A stretch of DNA of 64,000 nucleotides. It comes from Nocardioides panaciterrulae. GTDB lineage: Bacteria; Actinomycetota; Actinomycetes; Propionibacteriales; Nocardioidaceae. The stretch spans positions 4,152,001 through 4,216,000 of the forward strand of contig NZ_JACCBG010000001.1 in NCBI RefSeq assembly GCF_013409645.1, given 5' to 3'. The notes beneath the pieces were generated by a model. It saw nothing but the letters and a program-made list of their open reading frames with translations. It did not search any database and was not told the origin of the DNA. How positions within the stretch are numbered: the stretch's first letter is position 1; each line of letters starts with the position of its first letter. This document shows, in pieces, positions 38,795 to 47,602 of the stretch. Position numbers and translations under genes: made by a program.

Positions 38795-40174
38795 TCAGGA
38801 GTCGGCGCCGCGCACCGCCGCCGCGACGGCCTTGGGCACGTCGGGGTGGAAGACCGTGGGGATGATGAAGTTCGGGTTCAGCTCGTCGTCCTTGACCACC
38901 AGCGCGATCGCCTCGGCCGCCCGCAGCAGCATCTCGGTGGTGATCTCGTGGGCGCGGGCGTCGAGCAGGCCACGGAAGACGCCGGGGAAGGCGAGCACGT
39001 TGTTGATCTGGTTCGGGTAGTCCGACCGGCCGCTGGCGACCACCGCGGCGTACTTCTCGGCCTCGGCCGGGTCGACCTCCGGATCGGGGTTGGCCAGCGC
39101 GAAGACCACCGCGTCGTCGGCCATGTCCTGGATCCACTCGGCCTTCAAGATCCCCGGCGCGCTCACGCCGATGAAGACGTCGGCACCGGTGAGCACCGCA
39201 TGCAGGTCGCCCCGCGCGCGGCGCGGGTTGGTGGCCTCGGCGAGCTCGCGGTGCGCCGGCGAGAGCGCCTCGTCGTCGGCCGACAGCGCGCCGGCCCGGT
39301 CGACGACCACGATGTCCTTCACGCCCGCCGCGAGCAGCAGCGAGACGATCGCGGTGCCGGCGGCGCCCCCGCCGGAGACGACGATGCGGACCTCGGCGAG
39401 GTCCTTCTTCACGACCCGCAGCGCGTTGGTGAGCGCGGCCAGCACCACGATCGCGGTGCCGTGCTGGTCGTCGTGGAAGACCGGGATGTCGAGGCTGGCG
39501 CGGAGCCGGCGCTCGATCTCGAAGCAGCGCGGCGCCGCGATGTCCTCGAGGTTGATGCCGCCGAAGCCGGGGGCGATCATCTCCACGGCCCGGACGATCT
39601 CGTCGGTGTCCTGGGAGGCCAGGCAGATCGGCCAGGCGTCGATGCCCGCGAACCGCTTGAACAGCGCCGCCTTGCCCTCCATCACCGGCATCGCCGCGCC
39701 GGGCCCGATGTTGCCCAGCCCCAGCACCGCGGAGCCGTCGGTGACGACCGCCACCGAGTTGCCCTTGGCGGTCAGCCGCCACACGTCGTCGGGGTTCTCC
39801 GCCAGCGCCTTGCTGACCCGGCCGACGCCGGGGGTGTAGGCCATCGACAGGTCGTCGCGGTTGCGCAGCGGCACCTTGGAGCTGACCTCGATCTTGCCGC
39901 CGATGTGCAGCAGGAAGGTCCGGTCGCTGACCTTGTGGACCTCGACCCCCTGGACGGCGTCCACCGCGGTGCGCAGCAGCGCGGCGTGGTCGGCGTCGCT
40001 GGCCGAGCAGGTCACGTCGACCACGAGTCGCTCGTGGCTGGACTCCGCGACGTCGAGGGCCATCACGATGCCGCCGGCCTCCGAGATCGCCGTGGCGACG
40101 GCGCCGACCACGCCGTGGTCGGGCGCGGTGTAGAGGCGCATGGTGATGGAGTACGACGACGTGGTGGCGGCCAT
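38795..40174 (-). CDS. NAD(P)-dependent malic enzyme with N-terminal ACT domain
   Basis: About 459 residues. It decarboxylates malate to pyruvate with NAD(P)+. Residues 1-90 form an ACT-like regulatory domain (YSITMRLYTAPDHGVVGAVATAISEAGGIVMALDVAE). The catalytic body follows: LSMAYTPGVGRVSKALAENP (Tyr), VAVVTDGSAVLGLGNIGPGAAMPVMEGKAALFKRFAGID (Lys), PVFHDDQHGTAIVVLAALTNAL (metal-ligand DDQHG) and IVVSGGGAAGTAI for dinucleotide binding. Malic enzymes with ACT domains are common in Actinobacteria. Start ATG at 40174; monocistronic, adjacent to MMPL only by convergence. Confidence 0.92.
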   Translation of the reverse strand: MAATTSSYSITMRLYTAPDHGVVGAVATAISEAGGIVMALDVAESSHERLVVDVTCSASDADHAALLRTAVDAVQGVEVHKVSDRTFLLHIGGKIEVSSKVPLRNRDDLSMAYTPGVGRVSKALAENPDDVWRLTAKGNSVAVVTDGSAVLGLGNIGPGAAMPVMEGKAALFKRFAGIDAWPICLASQDTDEIVRAVEMIAPGFGGINLEDIAAPRCFEIERRLRASLDIPVFHDDQHGTAIVVLAALTNALRVVKKDLAEVRIVVSGGGAAGTAIVSLLLAAGVKDIVVVDRAGALSADDEALSPAHRELAEATNPRRARGDLHAVLTGADVFIGVSAPGILKAEWIQDMADDAVVFALANPDPEVDPAEAEKYAAVVASGRSDYPNQINNVLAFPGVFRGLLDARAHEITTEMLLRAAEAIALVVKDDELNPNFIIPTVFHPDVPKAVAAAVRGADS

Positions 40175-40294
40175 GGTCGAACCTTGCTCCCGGCGCCCGG
40201 TTACCGGCAAGTCAGCTGCGACCGTAACGACCGAAATCGGGGCCGGGAGTGAGCGTGATCACGCCCGGGACCGTTGCGGCACCCCTCGGAGCAG

Positions 40295-40765
40295 TCAGCC
40301 CTCGAGGCCGAGGTGGCGGCACAGGTTCCGCGAGAACCGGTCGCCCATCTGGCCCATCACGCCGCGCATGGCGGCGTGCACCGCCGGCGCCGAGGCGCGC
40401 GGCAGCGGCAGGTCCACGGCGATCTCGAGCCGGGTGGACAGCGTGGTGCCGTCCTCGTGGTCGGCCAGGTCGTACCAGCCGTAGGCACCGGCCCGCTCCT
40501 TCTCCCCGGCGGGCGGGTCGTGGGAGAACTCGATGCGCTCCTTGTCGGTGAACGCCATCTGCTCGGTGAACGCCGGCGTGAGGCCCACGCCGAGCACCTG
40601 CAGGCCGCTCATCTCCCAGAACCAGTGCCGGCCGCGCTCGGAGATCCGGGTGACGAACGGCGTGAGCCGGGCGACCAGGCCGGGGTCGGTCAGCGCGTCC
40701 CAGATCTCGGCGCGGTCCGCGCCGACCACCGCCCGGGCCTCGGTCCGCGCGGAGAACCGGGTCAC
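40295..40765 (-). CDS. SRPBCC (START-like) superfamily protein
   Basis: A 156-residue protein: TRFSARTEARAVVGADRAEIWDALTDPGLVARLTPFVTRISERGRHWFWEM is the N-terminal strand-helix of the SRPBCC fold, followed by a curved sheet and a C-terminal helix (VHAAMRGVMGQMGDRFSRNLCRHLGL). It may bind a hydrophobic ligand, as polyketide cyclase/START proteins do. The GTG start overlaps the stop of the glutathione peroxidase gene (GTGA) and the two are coupled. Ligand unknown. Confidence 0.85.
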   Translation of the reverse strand: MTRFSARTEARAVVGADRAEIWDALTDPGLVARLTPFVTRISERGRHWFWEMSGLQVLGVGLTPAFTEQMAFTDKERIEFSHDPPAGEKERAGAYGWYDLADHEDGTTLSTRLEIAVDLPLPRASAPAVHAAMRGVMGQMGDRFSRNLCRHLGLEG

Positions 40766-41262
40766 GCGGCCACCTCGCCGGCGTCGGCCAGCGCCGCCTC
40801 GACGTCGGCGCGCAGCGCCTCCGGCTTGGTGGTCGGCCCGTAGCGGCCGATCACCCGGCCGTGGTGGTCGACCAGGAACTTGGTGAAGTTCCACTTGATC
40901 CGGCCGCCGAGCAGGCCCTTCTTCTGCGACCGCAGCCAGCCGTACAGCGGGTGCGCGTCGGCCCCGTTGACGTCGACCTTGGCGAACAGCGGGAAGGTCA
41001 CCCCGAAGTTCCGCTGGCAGAAGGAGGCGATCTCCTGCTCGTCGCCCGGCTCCTGGTGGCCGAACTGGTCGCAGGGGAAGCCGAGCACCGTGAAGCCGCG
41101 GTCGGCGTAGGCGTCGTGCAGCTGCTGCAGCCCCTGGTACTGCGGGGTGAAGCCGCACTGCGAGGCGGTGTTGACGACCAGCACGACCTGGCCGGCATAG
41201 GCCGCGAGGTCGACCTCGCGGCCGTCGATGCCGCGGGCGCGGAAGTCGGAGAGGGTGGGCAT
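40762..41262 (-). CDS. Glutathione peroxidase family, second copy
   Basis: A 166-residue paralogue of the enzyme at 17144. NTASQCGFTPQYQGLQ has the peroxidatic cysteine; GFPCDQFGHQEPG and WNFTKFLVDHHGRVIGRYGP match. The shared stretch YADRGFxVxGxPCxQFGxQEPG shows a close relationship. It has an ATG at 41262 and leads directly (GTGA overlap) into the SRPBCC gene. Likely a thioredoxin-dependent peroxidase. Confidence 0.9.
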   Translation of the reverse strand: MPTLSDFRARGIDGREVDLAAYAGQVVLVVNTASQCGFTPQYQGLQQLHDAYADRGFTVLGFPCDQFGHQEPGDEQEIASFCQRNFGVTFPLFAKVDVNGADAHPLYGWLRSQKKGLLGGRIKWNFTKFLVDHHGRVIGRYGPTTKPEALRADVEAALADAGEVAA

Positions 41263-41376
41263 GACATCGAGTGTGACAAAGCCGTGGTCGGCCGTCGTCG
41301 TGAGCGCGATCACGCGGCCCGCGGGGCGCGAAAATGTTTCAACTGCGCGTCCACTGAGCACGTTGTTGTTGCAGGG

Positions 41377-41412
41377 AAGCCGGCCGACCGTCCAGCCGGG
41401 CCGGCTTTCGTC
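41377..41412 (+). terminator. Hairpin in the leader of the 75-aa membrane protein gene
   Basis: AAGCCGGCC (41377-41385) and GGCCGGCTT (41399-41407) form a 9-bp stem with a 13-nt loop, followed by TTTCG. It lies 30 bp before the ATG at 41437, so it could be an attenuator or the end of a small leader RNA that begins in the AT-rich GAAAATGTTTCAAC tract near 41330. Confidence 0.55.
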
Positions 41413-41436
41413 AACAGTCACAAGGAGCAGCTCGAG

Positions 41437-41664
41437 ATGTCGTTCGTCGCCGTGTTCACCGCCACTGCCATGAGCTTCACGATCCTCGTGCCGATCGCCA
41501 TGGTGATGGTGCTCCTCGTGTACGGCGCCCCGGCGCGACGCGCGGTCCCCGTGGCGTCCGACCCCACGGAGAGCCGGGCCGCCCGTCAGCGGCGCGGTGG
41601 GGCGGACCGCGGGGACGACGCGCGGGACGGGTCGCCCGCCGTGGTCACCCGGCTGGCTGCCTGA
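41437..41664 (+). CDS. Small single-span membrane protein, unknown
   Basis: A 75-residue protein starting MSFVAVFTATAMSFTILVPIAMVMVLLVYGAPARR: one membrane span then a basic, Asp-rich cytoplasmic tail. An AAGGAG Shine-Dalgarno sequence 10 bp upstream supports translation. Its last 20 bases overlap the end of the convergent MFS gene. It is too short for a family call; the strong Shine-Dalgarno sequence and leader hairpin argue that it is a real gene. Confidence 0.6.
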   Translation: MSFVAVFTATAMSFTILVPIAMVMVLLVYGAPARRAVPVASDPTESRAARQRRGGADRGDDARDGSPAVVTRLAA

Positions 41665-42934
41665 CCGGCCGCCGGAGGACCCAGACCAGCAGCACCAGCG
41701 ACAGCACCTGGCACAGGCCGACCACCACCACCAGGTCCGCCCGACCGCCGGAGTAGAGGCTGCCGGCGACCAGGCCGCCCAGCAGCGCGGCGCCACCCTG
41801 GAAGGCGGCGAAGACGCCGTACGCCGTGGCCAGCCGGCGCGACGGGACCAGGTCGGCCACCAGCGCCTTGACCGTGGAGTCCTGCACACCGGTCGCCGCG
41901 CCCCACACCAGCACGCCGACCACGGCGACCAGCAGCCGGTCGGCGAGCGCGAGCAGCGGGACCGCCGCGACGAGGAACGGCAGCACCAGCAGCACCCGGG
42001 CACCCACCCGGTCGTAGCTGAAGCCGGTGGCCAGCGCCGCCACCGCCTCGGCGGCCATCGCGGCCGCGTAGACGACCGGCACCAGCGCCGGCCGCACCAG
42101 CCCGGCGTCGGCGAGGTGGAAGCCGATCAGCCCGAAGGTCATCAGCCCCAGCGTGCTGGCCGCGCAGGAGACCGCGAAGGCGTAGAACACCACCGGCAGC
42201 CGACGCGGGGCGGATTCGGCGCCCGCGGTGGCCGTGTCGGCCGGGGTGGCCGTGGCGGCCGGGAGCACCTCGGGCTCGGGCTCGTCGTAGACGCGCATGT
42301 CCGGGATCCGCACCCGGACCACGCCCAGCAGCACCATCGCGACCGCGCCGGGGATCGCGAGCACCGCCAGCCCCGGCCACTGCACCGAGGCCAGGGCGAT
42401 CACGCCGGCGACCAGCAGCGGACCCGCGAACGCGCCCACCTGGTCGAGGGCCTTGTGCACCGCGAAGCCCTTGCCCCGGCCGACGGCGCGCGCGGCGTGC
42501 GCCAGCAGCGCCGACTTCGACGGGCTGCGGATCGCCTTGCCGGTGCGCTCGAGCAGCACCATCGCGGCGCCGAAGGCCAGGCCGGCGGCCCCGAGGAACG
42601 GGGCGACGGCCATCAGCGGCACGCAGACCGCGGTGAGGCCGTAGCCGACGATGGTGAGCGGCCAGTAGGCGCCGCTGCGGTCGGCCAGCGGCCCGGAGAC
42701 CAGCCGCAGCGCGAGCGCGGCGGCCTCGCCGGCGCCGGTCACGACCCCCACGACCAGCGCGGAGGCGCCCAGCGCCGCGAGGTAGGGACCGGTGATCGAC
42801 CGGGCGCCCTCGTAGACCATGTCGGCGGACAGGCTGACGATGCCGAACCACACCACCGTGCGCCACGGCGACCAGGGCGGCGTCGACCCGCGGCTGCCCG
42901 GGCGACTCGGGCTCCCCGGGTGGCCGGTCTTCAT
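41645..42934 (-). CDS. MFS transporter, unknown substrate
   Basis: A 429-residue major facilitator with about 12 spans. WFGIVSLSADMVYEGARSITGPYL begins span 1 with a charged loop unlike drug pumps; RLVSGPLADRSGAYWPLTIVGYGLTAV supplies motif A, and SKSALLAHAARAVGRGKGFAVHKALDQVGAFAGPLLV a further conserved loop. It resembles an uncharacterised actinobacterial MFS group. A central linker EPEPEVLPAATATPADTATAGAESAP joins the halves. The window gives no clue to the substrate; it is divergent from a two-component pair. Confidence 0.85.
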   Translation of the reverse strand: MKTGHPGSPSRPGSRGSTPPWSPWRTVVWFGIVSLSADMVYEGARSITGPYLAALGASALVVGVVTGAGEAAALALRLVSGPLADRSGAYWPLTIVGYGLTAVCVPLMAVAPFLGAAGLAFGAAMVLLERTGKAIRSPSKSALLAHAARAVGRGKGFAVHKALDQVGAFAGPLLVAGVIALASVQWPGLAVLAIPGAVAMVLLGVVRVRIPDMRVYDEPEPEVLPAATATPADTATAGAESAPRRLPVVFYAFAVSCAASTLGLMTFGLIGFHLADAGLVRPALVPVVYAAAMAAEAVAALATGFSYDRVGARVLLVLPFLVAAVPLLALADRLLVAVVGVLVWGAATGVQDSTVKALVADLVPSRRLATAYGVFAAFQGGAALLGGLVAGSLYSGGRADLVVVVGLCQVLSLVLLVWVLRRPVRQPAG

Positions 42935-42988
42935 CGGGCGCTCACCCTCGGGACGCTACCGTCGCAGCGTGGAGCAGCGGGAGTCGGC

Positions 42989-43672
42989 ATGAAGGTGCTC
43001 GTCGCCGAGGACGAGCCGCGGCTCGCCGCGCTGCTCGAGCAGTCCCTCACCGAGATGGACTGGCAGGTCGACGTGGTGTCCGACGGCCGGTCGGCCTACG
43101 GCGTCGCGCTCGGCGACCCGTCGTACGACGTGCTGCTGCTGGACTGGATGCTGCCCGGCATGGAGGGCGTGACCGTGTGCCGGCGGCTGCGCGAGGCGGG
43201 GGTGCGCACCCCGGTGCTGATCCTCACCGCCCGCACCGGCGTCCCCGACCGGGTCTCCGGGCTCGAGGCGGGCGCCGACGACTACCTGGTCAAGCCGTTC
43301 GACCTCGACGAGCTGGTGGCCCGGCTGCGGGCCCTGCACCGGCGCTCGGCCGGCGACGAGGACCAGCCGCTGCGGGCCGGGGACCTGGTGCTGGACCCCG
43401 CCGCGCGGCGCTGCCGGCGCGGGGAGACCGAGATCGAGCTGTCGGCGCGCGAGTTCGACATCCTGCGGCTGCTGCTGGAGCGCGCCGGGCGGGTGGTGAG
43501 CCGCTACACCATCCTCGACGAGGTGTGGGACGGCGACACCGACCTGCGCAGCAACGTCATCGACGTCCACGTCGCGAGCCTGCGGGCCAAGATCGACCGG
43601 CCGTTCGGCACCGACACGATCACCACGCTGCGCGGCGCCGGCTACCGCGTCGACCCGCCGGCGCCGGCCTGA
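42989..43672 (+). CDS. OmpR-family response regulator
   Basis: A 227-residue regulator: MKVLVAEDEPRLAALLEQSL (acidic pair), VLLLDWMLPGMEGVTV (phospho-Asp near 51), LVKPFDLDELVARL (Lys), then winged helix ELSAREFDILRLLLERAGRVVSRYTILDEVW and RSNVIDVHVASLRAKIDR. Paired with the kinase that follows 55 bp later. The VW[x]DxxxDxRSNVIDVHV and FGTDTITTLRGAGYRV motifs match the CutR/CseB-like group. Start ATG 42989. Confidence 0.93.
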   Translation: MKVLVAEDEPRLAALLEQSLTEMDWQVDVVSDGRSAYGVALGDPSYDVLLLDWMLPGMEGVTVCRRLREAGVRTPVLILTARTGVPDRVSGLEAGADDYLVKPFDLDELVARLRALHRRSAGDEDQPLRAGDLVLDPAARRCRRGETEIELSAREFDILRLLLERAGRVVSRYTILDEVWDGDTDLRSNVIDVHVASLRAKIDRPFGTDTITTLRGAGYRVDPPAPA

Positions 43673-43727
43673 CCCGGCGGACGACGGGGCGGATGACGGG
43701 GCGGATGACGGGGCGAGTGAGGGACCG

Positions 43728-45173
43728 ATGACGGAGCGGCTCGCGCGGCTGCGGGCGCGCCTGGCCGGGCTGCCGCTGCGCGCCCGCCTGGTGGCCGGCT
43801 TCTCCGCCACCATGTTCCTGGTCCTCACCGCCGCGGGGGGCTTCGTCTACTGGCGGGTGCAGTACGCGCTGGACCGGCAGCTCAACGGCGACCTGACCAG
43901 TGACGCCCACCGGGTCGCGCCGTACGTCCGGCCGGACGGGAAGGTCGGGCCCGGGGTCACCAGCGTGGCCGGCGGCGAGCTCTACCAGGTGCTGGACGCC
44001 CAGGGGCGGCTGCTGACCGCCAGCCCCGCGATGCCCCAGCACCCCCTGATCTCGCCGCAGCGGACGGCGGCGGCGCTGGAGGCTCCGATGTTCCGCAACA
44101 TCGGCGACCTGCTGCCCACCACCAAGGACCCGCTGCGGGTCTACGCCACCGCGCTGCCCGGGGACCACCGGGCCGCCGTGCTGCTGGTCGCGGTGCGCCG
44201 CGACCACCGCGACGAGGCGCTGCTCGAGCTGCTCGCCCAGCTGGCCCTGGCGGGGCTGGGCGCGCTCGTGGCCACGGCCGTGGTCGGCGACCTGTTGGCC
44301 CGGTTCGCGCTGCGGCCGGTCGAGCGGTACCGCGCGCAGGCCGCCGACATCGCCTCCGGCGCGGCCGGGGTCCGGCTCGACGTGCCCCCGGGCCGCGACG
44401 ACGAGGTGACCCGGCTCGGCGACACCCTCAACGCGATGCTCGAGGCGCTGGAGGGAGCCGTGGAGCGGGAGCGGCGGTTCGTCGACGACGCCAGCCACGA
44501 GCTGCGCACGCCGCTGACCCTGCTGACCACCCGGCTGCAGCTGGCCCGCCGGCGACCGCGCACGGTCGCCGAGCACGAGGCCGTGCTGGCCGAGATCGAG
44601 ACCGACGTGGTCCGGCTGGTCCAGCTCGCCGAGCACCTGCTGGAGGTCGGCACCGGTGGCCGGGTCGACGACGGCGGCTGCGACCTGGCCGCGGTGGTCG
44701 GCGCGGAGGTCGAGCGCCGCAACGCCGTGGCCCGGGCGACCCTCGGGGCGTCCCCGGTGCGCGCGACGCTGACCGAGGCCGCGGTGCCGCTGTCGGAGGC
44801 GGCCGCCGGCCAGCTGGTCGCCAACCTGCTGGAGAACGCGCAGCGGTACGGCGCCGCGCCGGTCGCCGTGGTCGTGGACCGGGTCGCCCAGCTGGTGTGC
44901 CTGCAGGTCAGCGACGCCGGCCCGGGCATGGAGCCGGAGCTCCTCGAGACCGCCACCCGGCGGTTCGCCCGGGCCGACTCCGCCCGCGGCCGCGGCGGCT
45001 TCGGGCTCGGGCTGTCGCTGGTCGAGACGCTGGTCAGCCGCGCCCAGGGCGAGCTGCGGCTGTGCTGCCGCGGCCACCACGCGCGGTACGGCGCCCGCCT
45101 CGACGTGCCGTGCACGCACGGCGAGGAGATGACCGTCACCGTGCTGCTGCCCTCGCTGGAGCAGGAGGCCTGA
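43728..45173 (+). CDS. Sensor histidine kinase
   Basis: A 481-residue kinase, partner of the preceding regulator. TM1 is LVAGFSATMFLVLTAAGGFVYW; a short extracytoplasmic domain follows, then TM2 LALAGLGALVATAVVGDLLA and a HAMP linker (ARFALRPVERYRAQAADIASG). The H-box DDASHELRTPLTLLTTRLQLAR (near residue 257), N-box VANLLENAQRYG, G1 SDAGPGMEPELLETATRRFAR and G2 GRGGFGLGLSLVETLV are present. Start ATG 43728. A 14-bp repeat GACGGGGCGGATGA lies in the gap before it. Confidence 0.92.
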   Translation: MTERLARLRARLAGLPLRARLVAGFSATMFLVLTAAGGFVYWRVQYALDRQLNGDLTSDAHRVAPYVRPDGKVGPGVTSVAGGELYQVLDAQGRLLTASPAMPQHPLISPQRTAAALEAPMFRNIGDLLPTTKDPLRVYATALPGDHRAAVLLVAVRRDHRDEALLELLAQLALAGLGALVATAVVGDLLARFALRPVERYRAQAADIASGAAGVRLDVPPGRDDEVTRLGDTLNAMLEALEGAVERERRFVDDASHELRTPLTLLTTRLQLARRRPRTVAEHEAVLAEIETDVVRLVQLAEHLLEVGTGGRVDDGGCDLAAVVGAEVERRNAVARATLGASPVRATLTEAAVPLSEAAAGQLVANLLENAQRYGAAPVAVVVDRVAQLVCLQVSDAGPGMEPELLETATRRFARADSARGRGGFGLGLSLVETLVSRAQGELRLCCRGHHARYGARLDVPCTHGEEMTVTVLLPSLEQEA

Positions 45174-45227
45174 CCGCCTCGGGTCGAACCGACCGGACGC
45201 CCGGGCCGGACGCCCGGGCCGGGTGCG

Positions 45228-45887
45228 TCAGCCGACCAGCAGCCCGCGCACCTCGGCCACCTCGCGGTGACCCACGGGGTTGGCGTGCCCGTCGAGGGCG
45301 ACCACCACGAGCCGGTCGCCGAGGTCGAGCAGCAGCTCGTCGCCGTCGATCTGCGTGATCTGGCCGCGGATCAGGTAGGCCCCGTCCTCGAGCCGGTCCA
45401 GCAGGCCGCCGGGCTCGCCGGGCGCGACGTCCGCGACCGCGACCGCGCGCAGCCGCGGCCGCAGCCGGCTGCGGAAGCGCCAGAACAGCCAGACCAGCAG
45501 CACCAGCAGCAGGTCGAGGCCCACGGTGATGACCAGGCCGGCGTGGGAGCGCACCTGCCCCTGCACCGTGTAGACCGAGGGATGCCCGGGCAGCACCCGG
45601 ACCTCGACCCGGTGCCGGGCCAGCGCCGCGTCGTACGCCGCCCCGTCGACCAGGGCCAGCCAGGTGCCGTGCTGGGGGTCGATCCGCTCGGGATAGGAGA
45701 AGGAGATGTAGTGCTGGGCGTCCGCCCCGGAGCCGATGACCCGGCTGGCCACCAGGGGCACGGTGAGGTCGGTGCCCCGGTGCCCGAGCTCCCAGCGCTG
45801 GAGCGCGCTGTGCGCCCACGGCAGGTTGATCATCACGACCAGCAGGGCGACCAGCAGGACCGCCTTGGGTCTCGGGCGACGCTTCAT
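45228..45887 (-). CDS. Membrane protein of unknown function
   Basis: A 219-residue protein with an N-terminal span (AVLLVALLVVMINLPWAHSALQ), a beta-rich extracytoplasmic domain ending VYTVQGQVRSHAGL, a second span (VITVGLDLLLVLLVWLFWRF) and a beta-rich C-terminal domain (LEDGAYLIRGQITQIDGDELLLDLGDRLVVVALDG). The arrangement, with SHAGLVITVGLDLLLVLLVWLFWRFRSRLR, looks like DUF3592-type proteins but is not a sure match. Function unknown. Start ATG 45887. Confidence 0.65.
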   Translation of the reverse strand: MKRRPRPKAVLLVALLVVMINLPWAHSALQRWELGHRGTDLTVPLVASRVIGSGADAQHYISFSYPERIDPQHGTWLALVDGAAYDAALARHRVEVRVLPGHPSVYTVQGQVRSHAGLVITVGLDLLLVLLVWLFWRFRSRLRPRLRAVAVADVAPGEPGGLLDRLEDGAYLIRGQITQIDGDELLLDLGDRLVVVALDGHANPVGHREVAEVRGLLVG

Positions 45888-45955
45888 GGGCGTCAGTATC
45901 GCCCGCCGCCCCCCGCCGGGCGCCCCCGGGAGGGCGCCCGGGCAGGGGTCGGGGA

Positions 45956-46510
45956 CTACCCGGCCTGGTCGGCGGCCTGGCGCTCGGAGTCCGCGCCCTC
46001 GGTGGCCAGCCGGCCACCCTTGTCCTCCAGGTGCGCGCGCACGAACCAGTGGAAGAGCTCCAGCTGCTCGGTCTGGGCGATGAACATGTCCTGGGTGACC
46101 AGGTCGAGCTCGTCGAGCTCCTTGATGCCCTCGCGGTAGCTGGTGATCACGCCCCGGTAGACGAGGTCGAGCGCGCCGAGGTGCTCCTGGGTGCTGGCCC
46201 GGCCGATGGAGTACTCGTCCCAGCTCCGGGCGGCGACCAGCGCGCCGGGGGTGCCCTGCGGCGAGCCGCCCAGGGTCGCGATCCGCTCGGCGAGGTCGTC
46301 GGCGAACCCGCGGACCGCCTCGACCTGGGGGTCGATCATCTCGTGCACCGCGATGAAGTGCGGGCCGACGACGTTCCAGTGCACGTGCTTGAGCGTCAGG
46401 TGCAGGTCGTTGCAGGCGTTCAGCCGGTCCTGGAGGAGCTCCACGACGCGCGACGCGTCCGCCTCGGTCAGGCCGGGAGTGGTGAAGTGCAGCTTGGAGT
46501 TGGCAGACAT
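45956..46510 (-). CDS. dps: Dps-family DNA-binding ferritin-like protein
   Basis: A 184-residue four-helix ferritin-like protein. HVHWNVVGPHFIAVHEMIDPQVEAVRGFADDLAERIATLGG contains the inter-subunit ferroxidase ligands (H-x10-H, D and E) and the conserved LHxxH dimer region. It would store iron and detoxify peroxide, forming a 12-mer. The N-terminal part is short, MSANSKLHFTTPG; the C-terminus has a polar acidic tail (KGGRLATEGADSERQAADQAG) rather than a lysine-rich one. ATG at 46510. Confidence 0.92.
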   Translation of the reverse strand: MSANSKLHFTTPGLTEADASRVVELLQDRLNACNDLHLTLKHVHWNVVGPHFIAVHEMIDPQVEAVRGFADDLAERIATLGGSPQGTPGALVAARSWDEYSIGRASTQEHLGALDLVYRGVITSYREGIKELDELDLVTQDMFIAQTEQLELFHWFVRAHLEDKGGRLATEGADSERQAADQAG

Positions 46511-46620
46511 GTCCCCCCGATACCCAGCGGCGGGGCCGGGCAAACGACGTACTGGTTGAAAGTCGCACCACTCGGGGCGGAGGGAGGCGCCGGTCACACC
46601 CGCCTCTCGAGACACCACGA

Positions 46621-46649
46621 TTCACCGTCCGCTCATCCGCCGGTACCTA
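46621..46649 (+). promoter_or_regulatory. Putative promoter of the ABC transporter operon
   Basis: TTCACC and TACCTA are separated by 17 bp (46621-46649), 12 bp before the GTG at 46661. This is consistent with a short or leaderless mRNA start. Confidence 0.45.
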
Positions 46650-46660
46650 GCGTCCGCCCG

Positions 46661-47602
46661 GTGACCACACAACTAGCAGTCGACGCCGTGGCCGTGACCA
46701 AGGCCTTCGGGTCGGTCCGCGCGGTGGACGACATCACCATCCAGGTCGCTCCCGGGGAGGTGTACGGCGTGCTCGGGCCCAACGGCGCGGGCAAGACCAC
46801 CTTCCTGCGGATGCTCTTCGGCCTGATCCGCCCCGACGCCGGCACCCTCCGGGTCTTCGACAGGTCCTGGGACTCCGACGGGATCGGCGTCCTCGACGGC
46901 GTCGCCGGCTTCATCGAGGCTCCCGGCTTCTACCCCTACCTCACCGGCCGCCAGCACCTCGAGGGCCTCGCGCTGCTCGACGGAGGCGCGCGGCCCGGCC
47001 TGGTCGAGGAGGTCCTCGACGTCGTCGACCTGACCGACCGTGCCGACCGCAAGGTCGGCGGCTACTCCTACGGCATGCGCCAGCGCCTCGGCGTGGCGGC
47101 GAGCCTGCTGCGCGAGCCTCGGCTGCTGGTGCTCGACGAGCCGGCCAACGGCCTGGACCCCGCCGGCATCCGGGACATGCGGGCGCTGGTCAAGCGGCTG
47201 GCCGCCAGCGGACTCACGGTACTGCTGAGCTCGCACAACATGGACGAGGTCGAGGAGATCTGCGACAACGTCACGATCATGAACCGCGGCACCGTGGCCT
47301 TCCACGGCAGCATCGCCGACCTGCGCGCGATGGCGCCGGACCCGGGTCACCTGCTCGACACCACCGACAACGGCCGCGCCCGCGAGATCGGGGCCGCCCA
47401 CCTCGGGGTGCAGGTCGAGGCGACCGAGCCGGACCGGGAGTCGCTCACCGTCGTCGGCCCGCAGCCCGCGGTGGCGGCGTACGTCGCCGACCTGGTGCGC
47501 GCCGGCATCCAGCTCAAGGCCTTCACCCCGACCCGCACCCCGCTGGAGTCGCTCTTCTTCATGCTGACCGCCCAGGAGTCTGCCAAGGAGGCGGCCGCAT
47601 GA
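46661..47602 (+). CDS. ABC transporter ATP-binding protein
   Basis: A 313-residue ATPase of the ABC-2/antibiotic-type group. Walker A LGPNGAGKTTFLRML (near residue 40), signature YSYGMRQRLGVAAS (near 135), Walker B LLVLDEPANGLDPAG (near 155) and H-loop SSHNMDEV. A C-terminal 90-residue extension typical of the two-subunit exporters follows. It is coupled (ATGA overlap) to the permease gene. Likely an exporter of a small or envelope compound. Start GTG 46661. Confidence 0.92.
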   Translation: MTTQLAVDAVAVTKAFGSVRAVDDITIQVAPGEVYGVLGPNGAGKTTFLRMLFGLIRPDAGTLRVFDRSWDSDGIGVLDGVAGFIEAPGFYPYLTGRQHLEGLALLDGGARPGLVEEVLDVVDLTDRADRKVGGYSYGMRQRLGVAASLLREPRLLVLDEPANGLDPAGIRDMRALVKRLAASGLTVLLSSHNMDEVEEICDNVTIMNRGTVAFHGSIADLRAMAPDPGHLLDTTDNGRAREIGAAHLGVQVEATEPDRESLTVVGPQPAVAAYVADLVRAGIQLKAFTPTRTPLESLFFMLTAQESAKEAAA

